Positions 1 to 10,435 of a stretch of DNA of 64,000 bases are shown in pieces (position 1 is the first letter of the stretch; every line of letters begins with the position of its first letter). The notes below the pieces were generated by a model that was not told the origin of the DNA, did not search any database, and saw only the letters and a program-made list of their open reading frames with translations. The position numbers and the translations under genes were made by a program. The DNA comes from Unio delphinus (Eukaryota; Mollusca; Bivalvia; Unionida; Unionidae): positions 5,786,001 through 5,850,000 of the forward strand of contig JAQISU010000057.1 of assembly GCA_029339505.1 (NCBI GenBank). Direction: 5' to 3'.

Positions 1-1
1 A

Positions 2-2839
2 GTAACCAAGCACTTTCTGGAATATAAAAACCTTGCTCAAAAACTAAAACAACTAATTAAACAAGCCAAAATGGAATCTTGGCAAGCATATTGTGGTACC
101 CTCAACCACAAAACAAATTCTAAACAAGTATGGGATAAGATAAGAAAGATCAGAGGTAAAAACACAAATAACACCCCTAAAATAAGAAATACAAACAGCG
201 ACAAAGAACAAGCTGACTTATTAGCTCAACACTTTGCTAACATGAGCAAAAACAGCAACCATACCAAAGAATTTCAATTACATAGAGCCATTGAGGAAAG
301 AGCAAATCCTAACATATTCCAAGACTTGGGACCCAAGGAATCATCACTAAACAGCAAAATAACTAAATGTGAATGGGACCAAGCACTTAAAACAAAGAAA
401 GAAACCTCACCTGGGGAAGATAAAATAGGATATATAATATATAAACAATTACCACCAAATATAGTTCATATAATACTAAAATTCCTAAATAGAATATGGG
501 ACACAGGAAGGCTACCAATTAAATGGAAACATGCGATAGTAATACCCATCTTAAAACCTAATAAAGACAGCCACGATATCAATTCTTATAGGCCAATATC
601 GTTAACAAATAACATCTGTAAAATTATGGAAACGATCATCAACAACAGAATCAAGTCACACCTTACTAAAAATAACCTCCTATCAGAAAATCAATGTGGA
701 TTCAGAAACAAGCGCTCCACCACAGACCAACTAGTAAGACTTGAAACTGCTATCAAACTAGCATTTAACTCTCAACAAAAACAGAGCAGAAACCTCATTG
801 CGGTTTTTCTCGATCTCGAGAAAGCATTCGATCTAGTATGGACCAAAGGCCTTATAGCCAAATTAAATGATTACGGCATTACTGGACGGATGTTTAACTT
901 TATCCAAGATTTCTTAACAAACCGCACAATAACAACTAGGGTAGGGGCAACTTACTCTGAGAAACACACCCTTGAAAACGGAACTCCACAAGGGAGTGTA
1001 CTCAGCCCCACCCTTTTTAACATCATGATAAATGACCTAGATAAAAATATGGCAACCACCAAAGTTGAACTACCACAATTTGCCGATGACGGTGGCCTAT
1101 GGAGACAAGGCAACCCCTCCAGCCACAAAATCATCTCTGAAATTCAAACCAGCCTTAACAATATTGGAAACTGGGCTAATCAATGGGGATTCAAACTATC
1201 GCATCAAAAAACGGTAGCCGTACTGTTCACCCCACATAGACTATACATTAAATATCCTAAACTAACCATACAGGATAAAGAAATAAAATTCGTAAAAGTA
1301 GCCAAATTTCTGGGTATGTACTATGATCAACATCTAACATGGGCATACCACATAGATGACTTAGTAAACAGATGCCGCCGGGACTTAAACTTAATAAACA
1401 GCCTTAAAGGCACACAGTGGGGTGCTGACCAGGAAACATCAATAAAATTATATAGAGCCCTAGTAAGATCTAAAATAGATTATGGATGCCAAGTCTACTC
1501 ATCGGCCTCCAAAACTCAACTCACAAAATTAGATCAAATACAACGAAAGGCACTAGTAAAGAGCACAGGAGCTCTAAACAATACCTCGACAGCCGAGCTG
1601 CATGTCATAACGGGAGAATTGCCCCTACACTTACGACGGCAAGAACTCCTTTTAAAATATGCAGCGCGGCTGTCCACCCACCCCAAAACACACCCCACTC
1701 TCCTGGCCATAAATAAAACCAACATCCCATTCAGGAAAAGCTTAAAACAAAAACTACCCATGGGAAAGCAAGTCCATCTATTAAAAACAATATTACCAGT
1801 GGAGCTGTTTCCATTAGAACATAGCGTAGTGTATGAACACGAAACTTGGAACAATGTACAACCTAAAGTCAACACCTCCCTAACTGAAAAAGGCAAAAAA
1901 CAAAACCAAGAAATAACACTCAAAATAGAAGCCTTAAACATTATAAATTCCCAATACCAACAATATACCAAAATATATACGGATGGATCAAAAACCACAA
2001 ATCCATACAAAACACCTGCAGCAATGGTCATACCAGAGCTTAAAGTTCAAATAGGCAGACATCTGCCAGACTACTGCTCTATTTACACAGCTGAATTCTG
2101 GTCCATCCTAAAATCATTGCAGTGGATTGAAGAATTCAAACCCAATAAGGCAGTAATTATAAGCGACTCGCTAAGTGTCCTATCTTCAATCCAAACAAAT
2201 ACCACTAAATGTAGGGAAGAATTTCTCAATCAAATCAATGTCAAACTAAAAATACTAAACAACAAAAATATTACTGTAGAATTCATGTGGATACCATCCC
2301 ACATCGAAATTAAAGGTAACGAAATGGCAGACAAACTAGCCAAAGAAAAACTAAGTGAACCTAATTACGAGCCATTGCAATATAGTACATCAGAACTTTA
2401 CAGTATAATAAATAAGCAAATAGACAAAAAATGGCAAAATGATTGGGATACCAGTACAAAAGGGAGAGTGTTGTACACTACTGTTAGGGAAGTAAGTAGG
2501 AACAGAAAACCACCCAAGGGCTCACCTAAAGAACAGACAATCATCAATAGGATAACATTAGGAAAAACCAAGCTGGCCAACAGCATGGGAAAATATATAG
2601 GACCCTTTCCTCATAATATAAACTGCTACAATTGTAAAACCCCGGAAGATCTACATCATATCTTCAACAATTGTAGTAAAACCAAAAAAGAAAGGGACAA
2701 ATTCAGATCAAAACAACAGAATATCAAAGCCCCATATACATACCCAGAAATTATACAAATTACAAATCCTAATATGCTAATGACCCATAGGAATATGTTG
2801 GAATTTCTACAAAACATAGAAAAAATAGGGAATATCTAA
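2..2839 (+). CDS. Non-LTR retrotransposon ORF2 (RT + RNase H), 5' end outside window
   Basis: Pol protein of a LINE that copies its RNA into a nicked chromosomal target. The frame is open to the window edge, so the Met at 71 is internal and the upstream endonuclease domain is missing. Counting from that Met: reverse transcriptase at about residues 150-420, with FLDLEKAF near 247 and the catalytic FADD near 336. RNase H follows, with IYTDGSK near 635 and the late motif HIEIKGNEMADKLAKE near 744. A terminal C-x2-C-x7-H-x4-C zinc motif lies near 852-867. RT plus RNase H plus a C-terminal zinc motif is typical of the I/R1/Jockey-like LINE groups; the exact clade is not assignable by eye. No internal stop is present, so this copy looks young. 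A related, more damaged copy follows at 3.5 kb. Confidence 0.93.
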   Translation, partial: VTKHFLEYKNLAQKLKQLIKQAKMESWQAYCGTLNHKTNSKQVWDKIRKIRGKNTNNTPKIRNTNSDKEQADLLAQHFANMSKNSNHTKEFQLHRAIEERANPNIFQDLGPKESSLNSKITKCEWDQALKTKKETSPGEDKIGYIIYKQLPPNIVHIILKFLNRIWDTGRLPIKWKHAIVIPILKPNKDSHDINSYRPISLTNNICKIMETIINNRIKSHLTKNNLLSENQCGFRNKRSTTDQLVRLETAIKLAFNSQQKQSRNLIAVFLDLEKAFDLVWTKGLIAKLNDYGITGRMFNFIQDFLTNRTITTRVGATYSEKHTLENGTPQGSVLSPTLFNIMINDLDKNMATTKVELPQFADDGGLWRQGNPSSHKIISEIQTSLNNIGNWANQWGFKLSHQKTVAVLFTPHRLYIKYPKLTIQDKEIKFVKVAKFLGMYYDQHLTWAYHIDDLVNRCRRDLNLINSLKGTQWGADQETSIKLYRALVRSKIDYGCQVYSSASKTQLTKLDQIQRKALVKSTGALNNTSTAELHVITGELPLHLRRQELLLKYAARLSTHPKTHPTLLAINKTNIPFRKSLKQKLPMGKQVHLLKTILPVELFPLEHSVVYEHETWNNVQPKVNTSLTEKGKKQNQEITLKIEALNIINSQYQQYTKIYTDGSKTTNPYKTPAAMVIPELKVQIGRHLPDYCSIYTAEFWSILKSLQWIEEFKPNKAVIISDSLSVLSSIQTNTTKCREEFLNQINVKLKILNNKNITVEFMWIPSHIEIKGNEMADKLAKEKLSEPNYEPLQYSTSELYSIINKQIDKKWQNDWDTSTKGRVLYTTVREVSRNRKPPKGSPKEQTIINRITLGKTKLANSMGKYIGPFPHNINCYNCKTPEDLHHIFNNCSKTKKERDKFRSKQQNIKAPYTYPEIIQITNPNMLMTHRNMLEFLQNIEKIGNI

Positions 2840-2943
2840 ATTAACAAATATTAAACCCTACATACAACATATAAAGGACCATAATACTTACCTATAATAA
2901 ATTAAACAAGCCCCTTTAGGACAGGGAAACAAGAAACGTTCAG

Positions 2944-3140
2944 GACCGGGGTGTGGAAACTGGGTGTATCAAGCGATACCTTTGACGTGTCGCTTAACGG
3001 CCCCGAATACTTTCGGCAGAGGTCCCTTGTTATTGTCTGGCCGCCGCATCTCACGGACCGGACCATGGGGAGGTAACTGGGTGTGGAAGTGGATAATCCT
3101 TGACGTGTCGCTTAACGGCCCCGAACATTTTCGGCAGGGA
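2944..3140 (+). repeat. Two tandem ~118-bp GC-rich repeats in LINE 3' region
   Basis: The block beginning TGACGTGTCGCTTAACGG occurs at 2983 and again at 3101, each followed by CCCCGAA...TTTCGGCAG. The spacing is 118 bp and the block is much more GC-rich than its surroundings. It sits about 100 bp after the LINE stop codon, so it is most likely part of the LINE 3' UTR. The interval 3141-3495 is A/C-rich and shows no gene. Confidence 0.7.
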
Positions 3141-3495
3141 CCCACTGCCACTACCTAGTAACCAAACCACACACCAGAACTAAATCAAGGGGCCAAAAAA
3201 CAAATATGAAAATAGGGTCACAACAAAACCACAAAGGAAAACAAGAGTCACGATACTAACAGGTCATAAAAAACAGGCTTAAAATACCCAATAAATAACA
3301 ACTCTAGAAAAAACAAGATGACGCAAAATAAAAAACATCATAGGCAGTAAGGACGTAGGACAACACTCTACTCTCACTCCTTCTTTCTCTAGACACTTTC
3401 TCATTAGGAGTACAACCAAGTGTACAGTGTTAAAAAACATACGTATCAATAACTCAAAAGCTTAAATAGAACCAACAGGTGCACCGAGACCGGAG

Positions 3496-4733
3496 CACTA
3501 TAACCAGATAGAGATACATCTGAGAAGACAGGAACTCATGTTAAGATATGTTGCTAGACTGTCAACTCAAGATGATGCGCACCCCACTTTGAAGGCAATT
3601 AAACAGTGTACTAAACCACTTATAAAACGGGGTAAATACTCCACTTCCTTTGGTAAGCAAATTTACCGACTTAAAACAAACTTACCTACTGACATATTTA
3701 ATGTGCAAAAAACTAAAAATTCCATTATAATTCCATGGAGACTAAAAGCAATAAAAGTAGATATCTCTTTACAAGATAAAGGAAATAAAATACAAGATTC
3801 TCACTATCTTAAAATGCTTGCCAATGAAAAATTAAATACTGTATATAAAAATCACGTTAAAATATATACAGATGGCTCAAAAAAAATAGATCCTGCAAGA
3901 ACAGCAGCATCATGGGTTGTACCTGAGTTAAATATTAAACAAGGCAGGCGACTACCAGATTACTGTTCTATATACAGTGTGGAGTTCTGGGCTATCCTCC
4001 AGGCACTAAAATGGATACAACAATATAACTTAAACTCCACAAAAGTCCTAATTGTCAGTGATTCTTTAAGTGTTCTTAAAACTATCGACACAAACAACTC
4101 CAACAGCCGAAAATTTTTCTTATATTTATTACAATATCAAATAACTAAACTCAGTACTCAAAATATTACAGTAGACTTTCTATGGGTGCCCTCGCACATA
4201 GATATAAAAGGAAATGATTTGGCAGATCAAATTGCAAAAGAAAAACTAAATGAATTACATTATGAACCAGTACAGTATAGCCATACAGAAGTATATAAAT
4301 TTATTACTGACATGATTAATAGTGTATGGCAACAAAACTGGAATTTGTCACCTAAAGGGAGGCTACTATATAATATTATTAAAATAGTTAAAAGGAAAAA
4401 TATTCCTTTAGGTACAACAAGAACTCAACAAATTAAAATGAATAGAATAATGGTAGGAAAAACAAAACTGGCTAACAGTTTTGGTAAATATTTAGGACCT
4501 TTTCCCCATAATATTAACTATTTATGTGCAACCAAGTAGAAGATTTGGATCACATTTTTAATAAATGTTCTAATAACACAATAAATAGAAATATTCTTAA
4601 AAATAAGTTAAAAATAAATAAAACAACAAAGTTATATCCAAAATTACTTAATTTAAAACAGCCAAATATACAATTAGCTACTACAAATATTATGGATTTT
4701 CTTATAAACTCTAACTTAATGCACAAAATATAA
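3496..4733 (+). pseudogene. 5'-truncated, frameshifted second LINE copy (RNase H + zinc motif)
   Basis: Same family as the upstream LINE. The protein can be followed from about 3496 (HLRRQEL, matching residues just after the RT domain of the first copy) through a complete RNase H (IYTDGSK, SIYSVEFWAI, VSDSLSVL, HIDIKGNDLADQIAKEK). The frame breaks at about 4524-4539 just before the zinc motif, which continues in another frame to 4733 (DLDHIFNKC). RT and endonuclease are absent, the usual result of incomplete target-primed reverse transcription. Protein-level divergence from the first copy is substantial, so it is a different subfamily and not a recent duplicate. Confidence 0.88.
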
Positions 4734-4756
4734 TACTGACTCTCTATGTACTTAAC

Positions 4757-5240
4757 TGCAAGGGAATTTAAACTGGCCTGTGACTCTGATCGATACATGA
4801 TATGAGTGGGTGTCGATACTGAGTTCATAATGAACTTATACGTTTATCACGAGTCTACATTCACTCAGTATTGTGTTCCACAGAGATTACCGCTATAAAT
4901 TACTTATAGAATAGGCATATACATCTTATAATATTACTATTTAACTTAAGAACTTTAAATTGGCCTGTGACTCTGATTGATACATGATATGGGTGGGTGT
5001 CGATATTGAGTTCATAATGAGCTTATACGTTTATCACGAGTCTACATTCACTCAATATTGTGTTCTACAGAGATCACCGCTATAATCTATTTATAGAATA
5101 GGATTATACAACATTGACATAGCCTGTAACCCTGATGGGACTGTAAAAAAGATGGATGTCGATATTGAGTTCTCCATGAACTTATACGCTGATAGCGAGT
5201 TTACACTCATCTAGGATTATAGACCTGTCAGGGAATACCG
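4757..5240 (+). repeat. ~187-bp tandem repeats, 2 full + 1 diverged copy (LINE 3' region)
   Basis: TGGCCTGTGACTCTGAT starts at 4774 and recurs at 4961 (187 bp apart). Both copies continue through a conserved CGATACATGATATG...TTATACGTTTATCACGAG block to about 4912 and 5105. A shorter, diverged third copy starts near 5121. The array immediately follows the second LINE copy, paralleling the tandem repeats behind the first, and is probably its 3' UTR. Confidence 0.75.
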
Positions 5241-7075
5241 CTTGAGTGTTGATTTCAAACTGTAGTCTGTATTCAAACAATTAACACCAGTACTTACCAC
5301 TTTCCAACTGTTAGAACAAAGTCATTGGCACTTGATATTCAAAAAGAACAATAAAAACTTTATACAAAGTGTGGGACAGCTTAGGAATATCAATGGAATT
5401 CATGGCGCTATCTTTGATGACGATGGAAACGTGGAGGACGGACTACAGATTCTTAGGATTATACAACAGCCCTTTTCAGGGCTATTTATTCTTGTTATGT
5501 TCCTGTTACTGTTAATGTTAGTATAGTTGTTTGTATTTATGTTCATTTTGTTCTTTTGGTTACGCATGTTCTTGACTAATATTGTTATTGCTGAAGATGA
5601 TACTAATATGTACTATTGCTGTTTATGTTTATCTTGGTATTCAACTAATATTGTTATTATGAAAGTTGATATTAATACAATTGTTTAATTTCATTGCTAT
5701 TGTTATGTTAAAGTTGCTGTTATTTAATGTTTTTACTGACGTTCATTCGTGTTTTGATTGCTTACTAATATTGTTATTATTACTTTTAATATTAGTATAA
5801 CTGTTACATGTTCTTGTTGTACTCGTGTTGTTAATGTTATTGTTGTACTTGTGTTGTTAATGTGATATATCTATTCCCTCCCTTTGTACCTCTTTGGGAT
5901 TTGGGGAAGATCAGTGGAACAGCGGAGATGCGGGTTTTCCTCTTGAGGGCAAGCCTGGATTGGAGATATATATGTGTACAGCCTAGTACACCTCTGTATT
6001 TATCCACTCAATCAGTTTCTCAGGGAAGCTGGTGTTGACCCTTTTCCCTTTCATCATTCTGAATACTATGTATCGGTTTCTTGTTACATGTTATCACAAG
6101 CTGAATTCTCATAATCTCGATTGTTACGAGAATTCCATTTGATTAACCATCACTAATACTGATTTGAACCTTTCGGAGCACACCTAACTAAATTAATAAC
6201 TTTGAACAATCCACCCTGAACAACTGATGCAGTCACTCTGACATATTAGTGTAGGTTTTTTGTTTTTTTCATAGGGTGAATCACCCTCGAAAGAAGGGCT
6301 TTTCACCGGCCAAAGGATGGTGGCGACTCATATAGTACACCCTGTACTTACTTACTGATATAATGTTAAGTTTTTTGAAAATTCAGTAACTTATATATTC
6401 TTGACACAATTACATAGGTGGCTTACACATTATTGGCGAATAGGAACATCCATAAGTACAACTGGATAAATTGTCACAAGTCTAAGGGAATGCAACCTCA
6501 TGGACAGCACACACATACGTACATGCACATATGTCCCTATTAGCTAATATAAGGTAGTCTTAATCCAGGGCTATCAGGATCCCGCAACACAATGTTGCAA
6601 ATAAATGTAACGTAATAAATAACACCAAAACAATGCATAACACAACATATATAGCACATACACTCTGGTACATGTCCTATGAGGTTGTAAATTAGCCAGG
6701 CACCTAGGGTGTGCCTCGGGTTTCTTCGTATTGGGTCCGGATGTGCGTTCGCCTCCTCTTCGTGTTGGACAACGATTGCAGTGCCTTGGAGCTTCCTAAC
6801 CTGGACCTTTCCGCCTTTGCCTCTTCCGGACATGTACATTACTAGCGAAGTGAGAAAACTCTCCTTTGCTACCATTGCTGCTGCTTTGATTGGTATTTAG
6901 AGTAGGGGTGGGTGTGTGTAGTGCCATTCCTACCCACCCTATAGGCTACCATTTCCCTTGATAGTTACTTTTTAGTAATTCAGGGGAACGCCTGTCAATG
7001 ACTAAAATATGGTGCAATTAAGCACTCGAACCCTAAGGGGAGGGAGTGCATACTTCCCCTCCCTGAAGGAACTAA
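5241..7075. other. AT/TTGTT-rich region without a supported gene
   Basis: Short low-complexity stretches rich in TTGTTATT (5530-5870), followed by unassigned sequence. The open frames here are short and lack recognisable domains. A block near 6270-6340 (GGATGGTGGCGACTCATA) resembles LINE 3'-end sequence, but I cannot prove it. The only structured signal is the stem-loop listed at 5468. Confidence 0.4.
5468..5483 (+). terminator. Histone-type 3' stem-loop (variant)
   Basis: AGCCCTTTTCAGGGCT: a perfect 6-bp stem with a TTTC loop, the geometry of the metazoan replication-dependent histone mRNA 3' hairpin, with an A-U closing pair instead of G-C. Unlike the copies at 7799 and 20718, it is not followed by the purine-rich downstream block and no clear gene precedes it. 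It may be a remnant of another copy of element 1's plus-strand gene unit, or chance. Confidence 0.4.
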
Positions 7076-7095
7076 ATGGACACCAATATGGTGTC

Positions 7096-7143
7096 TATAA
7101 AAGCTGCACATATGTCTCTAGTAGACGGTTGCAGCTATAAAAC
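7096..7143 (+). promoter_or_regulatory. Two TATA boxes upstream of the 7197 gene
   Basis: TATAAAAG at 7096-7103 and TATAAAAC at 7136-7143 lie 94 and 54 bp upstream of the ATG at 7197. A TCAGTCAGTCAG run at about 7151 matches the invertebrate initiator TCAGT and sits close behind the second TATA. Confidence 0.6.
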
Positions 7144-7196
7144 ATCCAGGTCAGTCAGTCAGACATTAGAACCATTCCACGGAATAACCATAGAAG

Positions 7197-7781
7197 ATGG
7201 CAAAAGCATCAAGTTTATTCAACAATTTAAGACACAGCTATTTCTGGATATTAGACGGGGAATATGAAGTGGAAAAACTACATCATAAATGGAAGATTGC
7301 GAAGAGTTTGGACTTTGCAAAAAGACTGAAAATAGCCAGGGAGCTCTTAGGAGGAATGCTAGAAGAAGAAGCCAAAAAGTTACGAGGCTGCATTAATCCA
7401 CCCTATGTTAGAGTGGGGACATTGAAGCAAGTAATAGATATTGTCGAAAACGTCAAGTGTTTTTTGGATAATATCTTGACAGAGTACCCCCATGTCCAAA
7501 AGGGTTTGGACCCGCTCAAGAAAGCTGAAGAACTGATGAGAAAGGAACTATTAGAAGAAGTGAAGAAGATAAAAGATAACTGGAGTAAGGAGAGAAAGGA
7601 AAGAAAGGACAATGAAAACCAAAAAAAGAAAGAGGACTTTGAAAGATTAAATAACAATTGGATCAAGATACAAGAGAAGTTTAGAGCTATGGGACATCCT
7701 GACTGCATTCCCGAGGAAGAAAAGAAGAAGAAGGGAATTATTGGTAAAATCAAAAGGTGGTGGAACAAAGGCAGAAAATAA
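7197..7781 (+). CDS. Unknown 194-aa charged, helical protein with histone-type mRNA end
   Basis: I do not recognise this protein. It starts at the first ATG after two TATA boxes. The N-terminal half is mixed helical. Residues about 110-180 are very rich in Lys and Glu (KKIKDNWSKERKERKD) and look like a coiled coil, followed by a basic, tryptophan-containing tail (KIKRWWNKGRK). The stop codon is 17 bp before a perfect histone-type stem-loop, so transcription termination would follow the histone pathway instead of polyadenylation. It precedes the left direct repeat of element 1, in the same place that a different 55-aa gene occupies before the right repeat. A viral accessory or nucleic-acid-binding role is a guess. 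Confidence 0.7.
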   Translation: MAKASSLFNNLRHSYFWILDGEYEVEKLHHKWKIAKSLDFAKRLKIARELLGGMLEEEAKKLRGCINPPYVRVGTLKQVIDIVENVKCFLDNILTEYPHVQKGLDPLKKAEELMRKELLEEVKKIKDNWSKERKERKDNENQKKKEDFERLNNNWIKIQEKFRAMGHPDCIPEEEKKKKGIIGKIKRWWNKGRK

Positions 7782-7798
7782 AAGAAGAAGTATCCAAA

Positions 7799-7836
7799 GG
7801 CCCTTTTCAGGGCCACTCATAAGTCTCGAAAAGATA
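7799..7836 (+). terminator. Canonical histone 3' stem-loop plus purine-rich downstream element
   Basis: GGCCCTTTTCAGGGCC at 7799-7814 forms a 6-bp stem with a TTTC loop and fits the consensus GGYYCUUUUNARRGCC bound by SLBP. It is followed by ACTCAT and, 12 bp after the stem, by CGAAAAGATA (7827-7836), placed like the U7 snRNA target (histone downstream element). The same arrangement occurs at 20718-20755. Confidence 0.8.
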
Positions 7837-8172
7837 GTAGCTTTCATTGCCACCCTTTTTTCCCTTGTCACTCTACAGTCCCCTATACCCATCATATTCC
7901 CCATGTTATATTTCCCTTGAGGCTAGATAGACCCACTATGTTCAATTTCCCTTGAGGCTATATAGACCCACTATGTTCAATTTCCCTTGAGGCTAGATAG
8001 ACCCACCATGTTCAATTTCCCTTGAGGCTATAGTGCCCCAAGCTGTTTTGAGGCTAGATGTGCCCAAGCCCTTTTTGACCGGATTTTCCATTGAGGCTAT
8101 AAATCTTGAGGCTAGATGTGCCCAAGCTGTTTTTGACTGGATTTTCCATTGAGGCTGCGGTGCCCCCTATTA
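7815..8172 (+). repeat. Left direct repeat of element 1, with ~33-35-bp minisatellite
   Basis: Repeated units of the form TTTCCCTTGAGGCTAGATAG followed by ACCCACTATGTTCAA, then degenerate TTGAGGCTA units, ending in CCCCCTATTACTACT. The same block, same order and same strand, occurs at 20734-21062. Similarity stops exactly at the integrase stop codon (8173). Both copies directly follow a histone-type stem-loop. Confidence 0.85.
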
Positions 8173-9118
8173 CTACTGTTGTAACTCAGGCAAGTAAAAC
8201 GTTCCTTTCAATAATTCTCCGTTCATGTCTTCCAATTTATAGATGGCAGGATGACGATCACGCACTCGTCCAGTAACACGAAACCATTCGGTGGTCCAGT
8301 TGGGTAAGTAGCCTTTGTCGAAAGTGCGTTTGGTTTTACCAATGTGTACCCAAATCTCCCGGGGTTAACACTTCTCCACCTTTCTTGGGGACAGCCATCG
8401 TCCGGGACGTACCAAACAGACGCTCAAAAACAGTCACTTCATTGTCAGGTGTCACCTCTTGTGGGGCACGTCCAATGCTTCTATGGTAAGATTGATTGTA
8501 GGCTTGGACTAAGTGCGGTAAGACGTCGATGTATTTGAGAGTGTGTTGATGCGTAAAATATTTCCACATGCGTTCTTTCAAGGTACGTTGAAAACGTTTC
8601 ACGATACTGGCTTTGGTTTCAGGATTTTCGGTGGTGAAAAAATGAATGTCACGTTTCTTTAATTCTCGTTGGAAAGCTTGGTTCAGAAATTCGGTGTCTT
8701 TGTCGGTTTGCCATCGAAGAGGGTGACGACCACTTTGTTTAAACACCAGTTGCAAAGCTCGTACTAACTCTCCACTCGATTTGGATGTCAATGGTACGAC
8801 CTTGGCAAATTTAGAAAAGACGTCGATGACACAAAACAAATATTTGTAGCCGCGATTGTAGGTGTCTAAATGAGAGACATCGGCTAAATCGGCTTGCCAT
8901 TCATGATCGATGCCTTCCACTTGAGTGCGACTTCTGTGAAATTTTCGTCGAATGGGTTTGTGTAAAGTGTACGTTGCTTGTTCTTGTAACCATCGTTGTA
9001 CTGCAGGTAAACGGAGCTTTTCCAGGCGAGTTTTTGCAGCACGATACAATTTCTGAATGCCTCCGTAACCTGCAGGGTGAGCTGGATCGTAGTAAATGCT
9101 GGCTAATACCTTCTCCAT
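8173..9118 (-). pseudogene. Retroviral-type (rve) integrase of element 1, broken
   Basis: DDE-type strand-transfer integrase that would insert the element. A conserved N-terminal zone (YYDPAHPAGYGGI) is followed by the catalytic core. Asp77 lies in HEWQADLAD and Asp139 in RWQTDKDTEF. The third catalytic position, 35 residues after Asp139, is Lys174 (AAA at 8597-8599, in SIVKRFQRTLK) where the family has Glu; the integrase of element 2 keeps Glu at the same spacing. The frame also breaks in the GGG run at 8349-8351, giving an early stop at 8336. The C-terminal barrel region continues in another frame to a TAG at 8173-8175. It is convergent with the plus-strand gene at 7197. Inactive as read. 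Confidence 0.9.
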
Positions 9119-9125
9119 GGTTTTG

Positions 9126-9881
9126 TTAATAAGTGACCCACTTTTCGAGGATATTACTTTGGGTGGGACGAAATGGGGGTTTTTTGGAAACGGTTTTACG
9201 TATCCGATGTGCCACAGGAGTTGACGTCGAGGGTACTGGTGGTGGTGGTGGTGGTGGTGGTGGTGGTGGTGGCGGTGGCGGAGGTAATGAGATAGCTTTG
9301 GTATTCTTTTCTTTTTTCACTTCTGCTTTCCTTTCTTTCTTTTTCACTTCTGTTGAAGAAGGAGTAGCCATCATCTTTTTAACCCAAGTTTTGAGTTCTT
9401 ATCGTTGGGGAGTGGGGGAAGGGGTCAATAAGGAAGCGGCAATCTTACTCGGAATAGGAGTGGCATTGAGTGTTTGAAAGAGATCATGGGGTTCTTCTTC
9501 TTCCTTGGGTAATGGTGGGGTGACGTCTGTTTTTGCCGCTGTAGATGGTAAGGGCGACGGATTATTCATTAGAGCCTTCAAATCGGACAGAGTAGGCAGA
9601 GCTGTTTGTTCCACAGCTTTTCGATGAAAGAAATGTAGTCGTTGCAAAAGTTGACCGTATTTTTGCGATTTTTCGGTTTCGGTCAAATCGTGGCGATGCA
9701 TCAAGGATTGCAATTCGTGTTGTATTTGGGACATCTCGTTCAAATCAAGATTGGGTGGTAAATGGGGGGTACATTGTTCTTGCCAACGATGGTATTCCAT
9801 CCATCGTTTGTAAGGAACTAAAGTCAGTTTTCGTTCTTCCATGGGCTTCCAAAGGTTACGTCTGAGTTCGTGGTGTTCCAT
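9126..9881 (-). pseudogene. Proline-rich unknown element-1 protein, interrupted by in-frame TAA
   Basis: Two open stretches (9402-9881 and 9126-9398) lie in the same frame and are separated only by a TAA at 9399-9401, so they are best read as one 251-codon gene. The N-terminal part is helical with a conserved-looking KLTLVPYKRWMEYHRW segment. The middle is acidic and proline-rich and holds a polyproline run coded by a (GGT/GGC)n microsatellite at about 9237-9290. The C-terminus is basic and ends NILEKWVTY. A TATAAAAGG box (about 9887-9895) lies only a few bases before the first ATG, so the Met at 9842 is the more likely start. A structural or assembly role is plausible from position; not proven. 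Confidence 0.65.
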
Positions 9882-9918
9882 GAGTCCCTTTTATATTCTG
9901 GAAGGATCATACATATTG

Positions 9919-10359
9919 CTACCCATACCTTGGGGACATCCCTTGGGGCATCCCTTGTAAAAAACCTGGTAATATGCTGGATAGGATGCCGGATTTCGCT
10001 AATCCTCCCAACACAGGAAGAAGAAAGGGTAAAAATCCTCCGCGTAGCACCAACATCTTTTTCTTTTGACGGACGGGTATTTTCTTTTGGACCATTTGAC
10101 GAAGAACGTGTCGATGTTTGGCTAAGCATTTTTTCTGGTATGGAGACAAAGGTATCGTGCCTTTCAAGACATTCAAACAACATTCACACACGGTATCGAT
10201 GACATCCTTGGAAGCTGTTTTAATGATTTGTTTTTGCATGGGTGGAGAGGCTTTGGACAGGACAGACAACATGTCTCCATGTTTGACTAGACGAGGAGGT
10301 AGTCCTTTCCTTTTCTTTCCCTTGGGGAGTGAATAAGAATGTTTTCTGCGAGGTGACAT
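9919..10359 (-). CDS. pX-like basic core protein with hydrophobic GGFLP tail
   Basis: About 146 aa. The basic N-terminus (MSPRRKHSYSLPKGKKRKG) leads into a helical middle domain with a Cys cluster (CECC), then KKKMLVLRGGFLPFLLPVLGG and a glycine/proline-rich end. The run of basic residues followed by RGGFLP and a hydrophobic segment resembles the adenovirus pX/mu precursor and the corresponding Polinton core proteins. I infer a DNA-condensing or membrane-active virion protein. A palindromic TGACGTCA site (10389-10396) and a TATAAGG box (about 10416-10422) precede the ATG at 10357-10359. It appears intact, unlike most neighbours. Confidence 0.65.
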   Translation of the reverse strand: MSPRRKHSYSLPKGKKRKGLPPRLVKHGDMLSVLSKASPPMQKQIIKTASKDVIDTVCECCLNVLKGTIPLSPYQKKCLAKHRHVLRQMVQKKIPVRQKKKMLVLRGGFLPFLLPVLGGLAKSGILSSILPGFLQGMPQGMSPRYG

Positions 10360-10388
10360 CTTTGCTTTGTTCGTTCCAGAAATACCAC

Positions 10389-10422
10389 TGACGTCAATGA
10401 CTTCGAACACACACCCTTATAT
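10389..10422 (-). promoter_or_regulatory. CRE-type TGACGTCA plus TATA box for the pX-like gene
   Basis: TGACGTCA (10389-10396) is a perfect CREB/ATF palindrome. TATAAGG read on the minus strand lies at about 10416-10422, about 60 bp upstream of the ATG. The same palindrome occurs at 20301-20308 upstream of the 19615-20271 gene. Confidence 0.45.
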
Positions 10423-10435
10423 CTTATTTTTGAAA

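Noticed and set aside
5332..5526. Small gene ending at the variant histone stem-loop
   Set aside because: No ATG at its start (TTG) and the frame runs through the hairpin; no domain.
7900..8160. Possible CRISPR array
   Set aside because: Adjacent units are nearly identical along their whole length with no unique spacers, and the context is animal DNA: a minisatellite.
9133..9477. Plus-strand 114-codon frame with a glycine run
   Set aside because: It is the complement of the (GGT)n microsatellite coding the polyproline run of the minus-strand gene; no domain or promoter.
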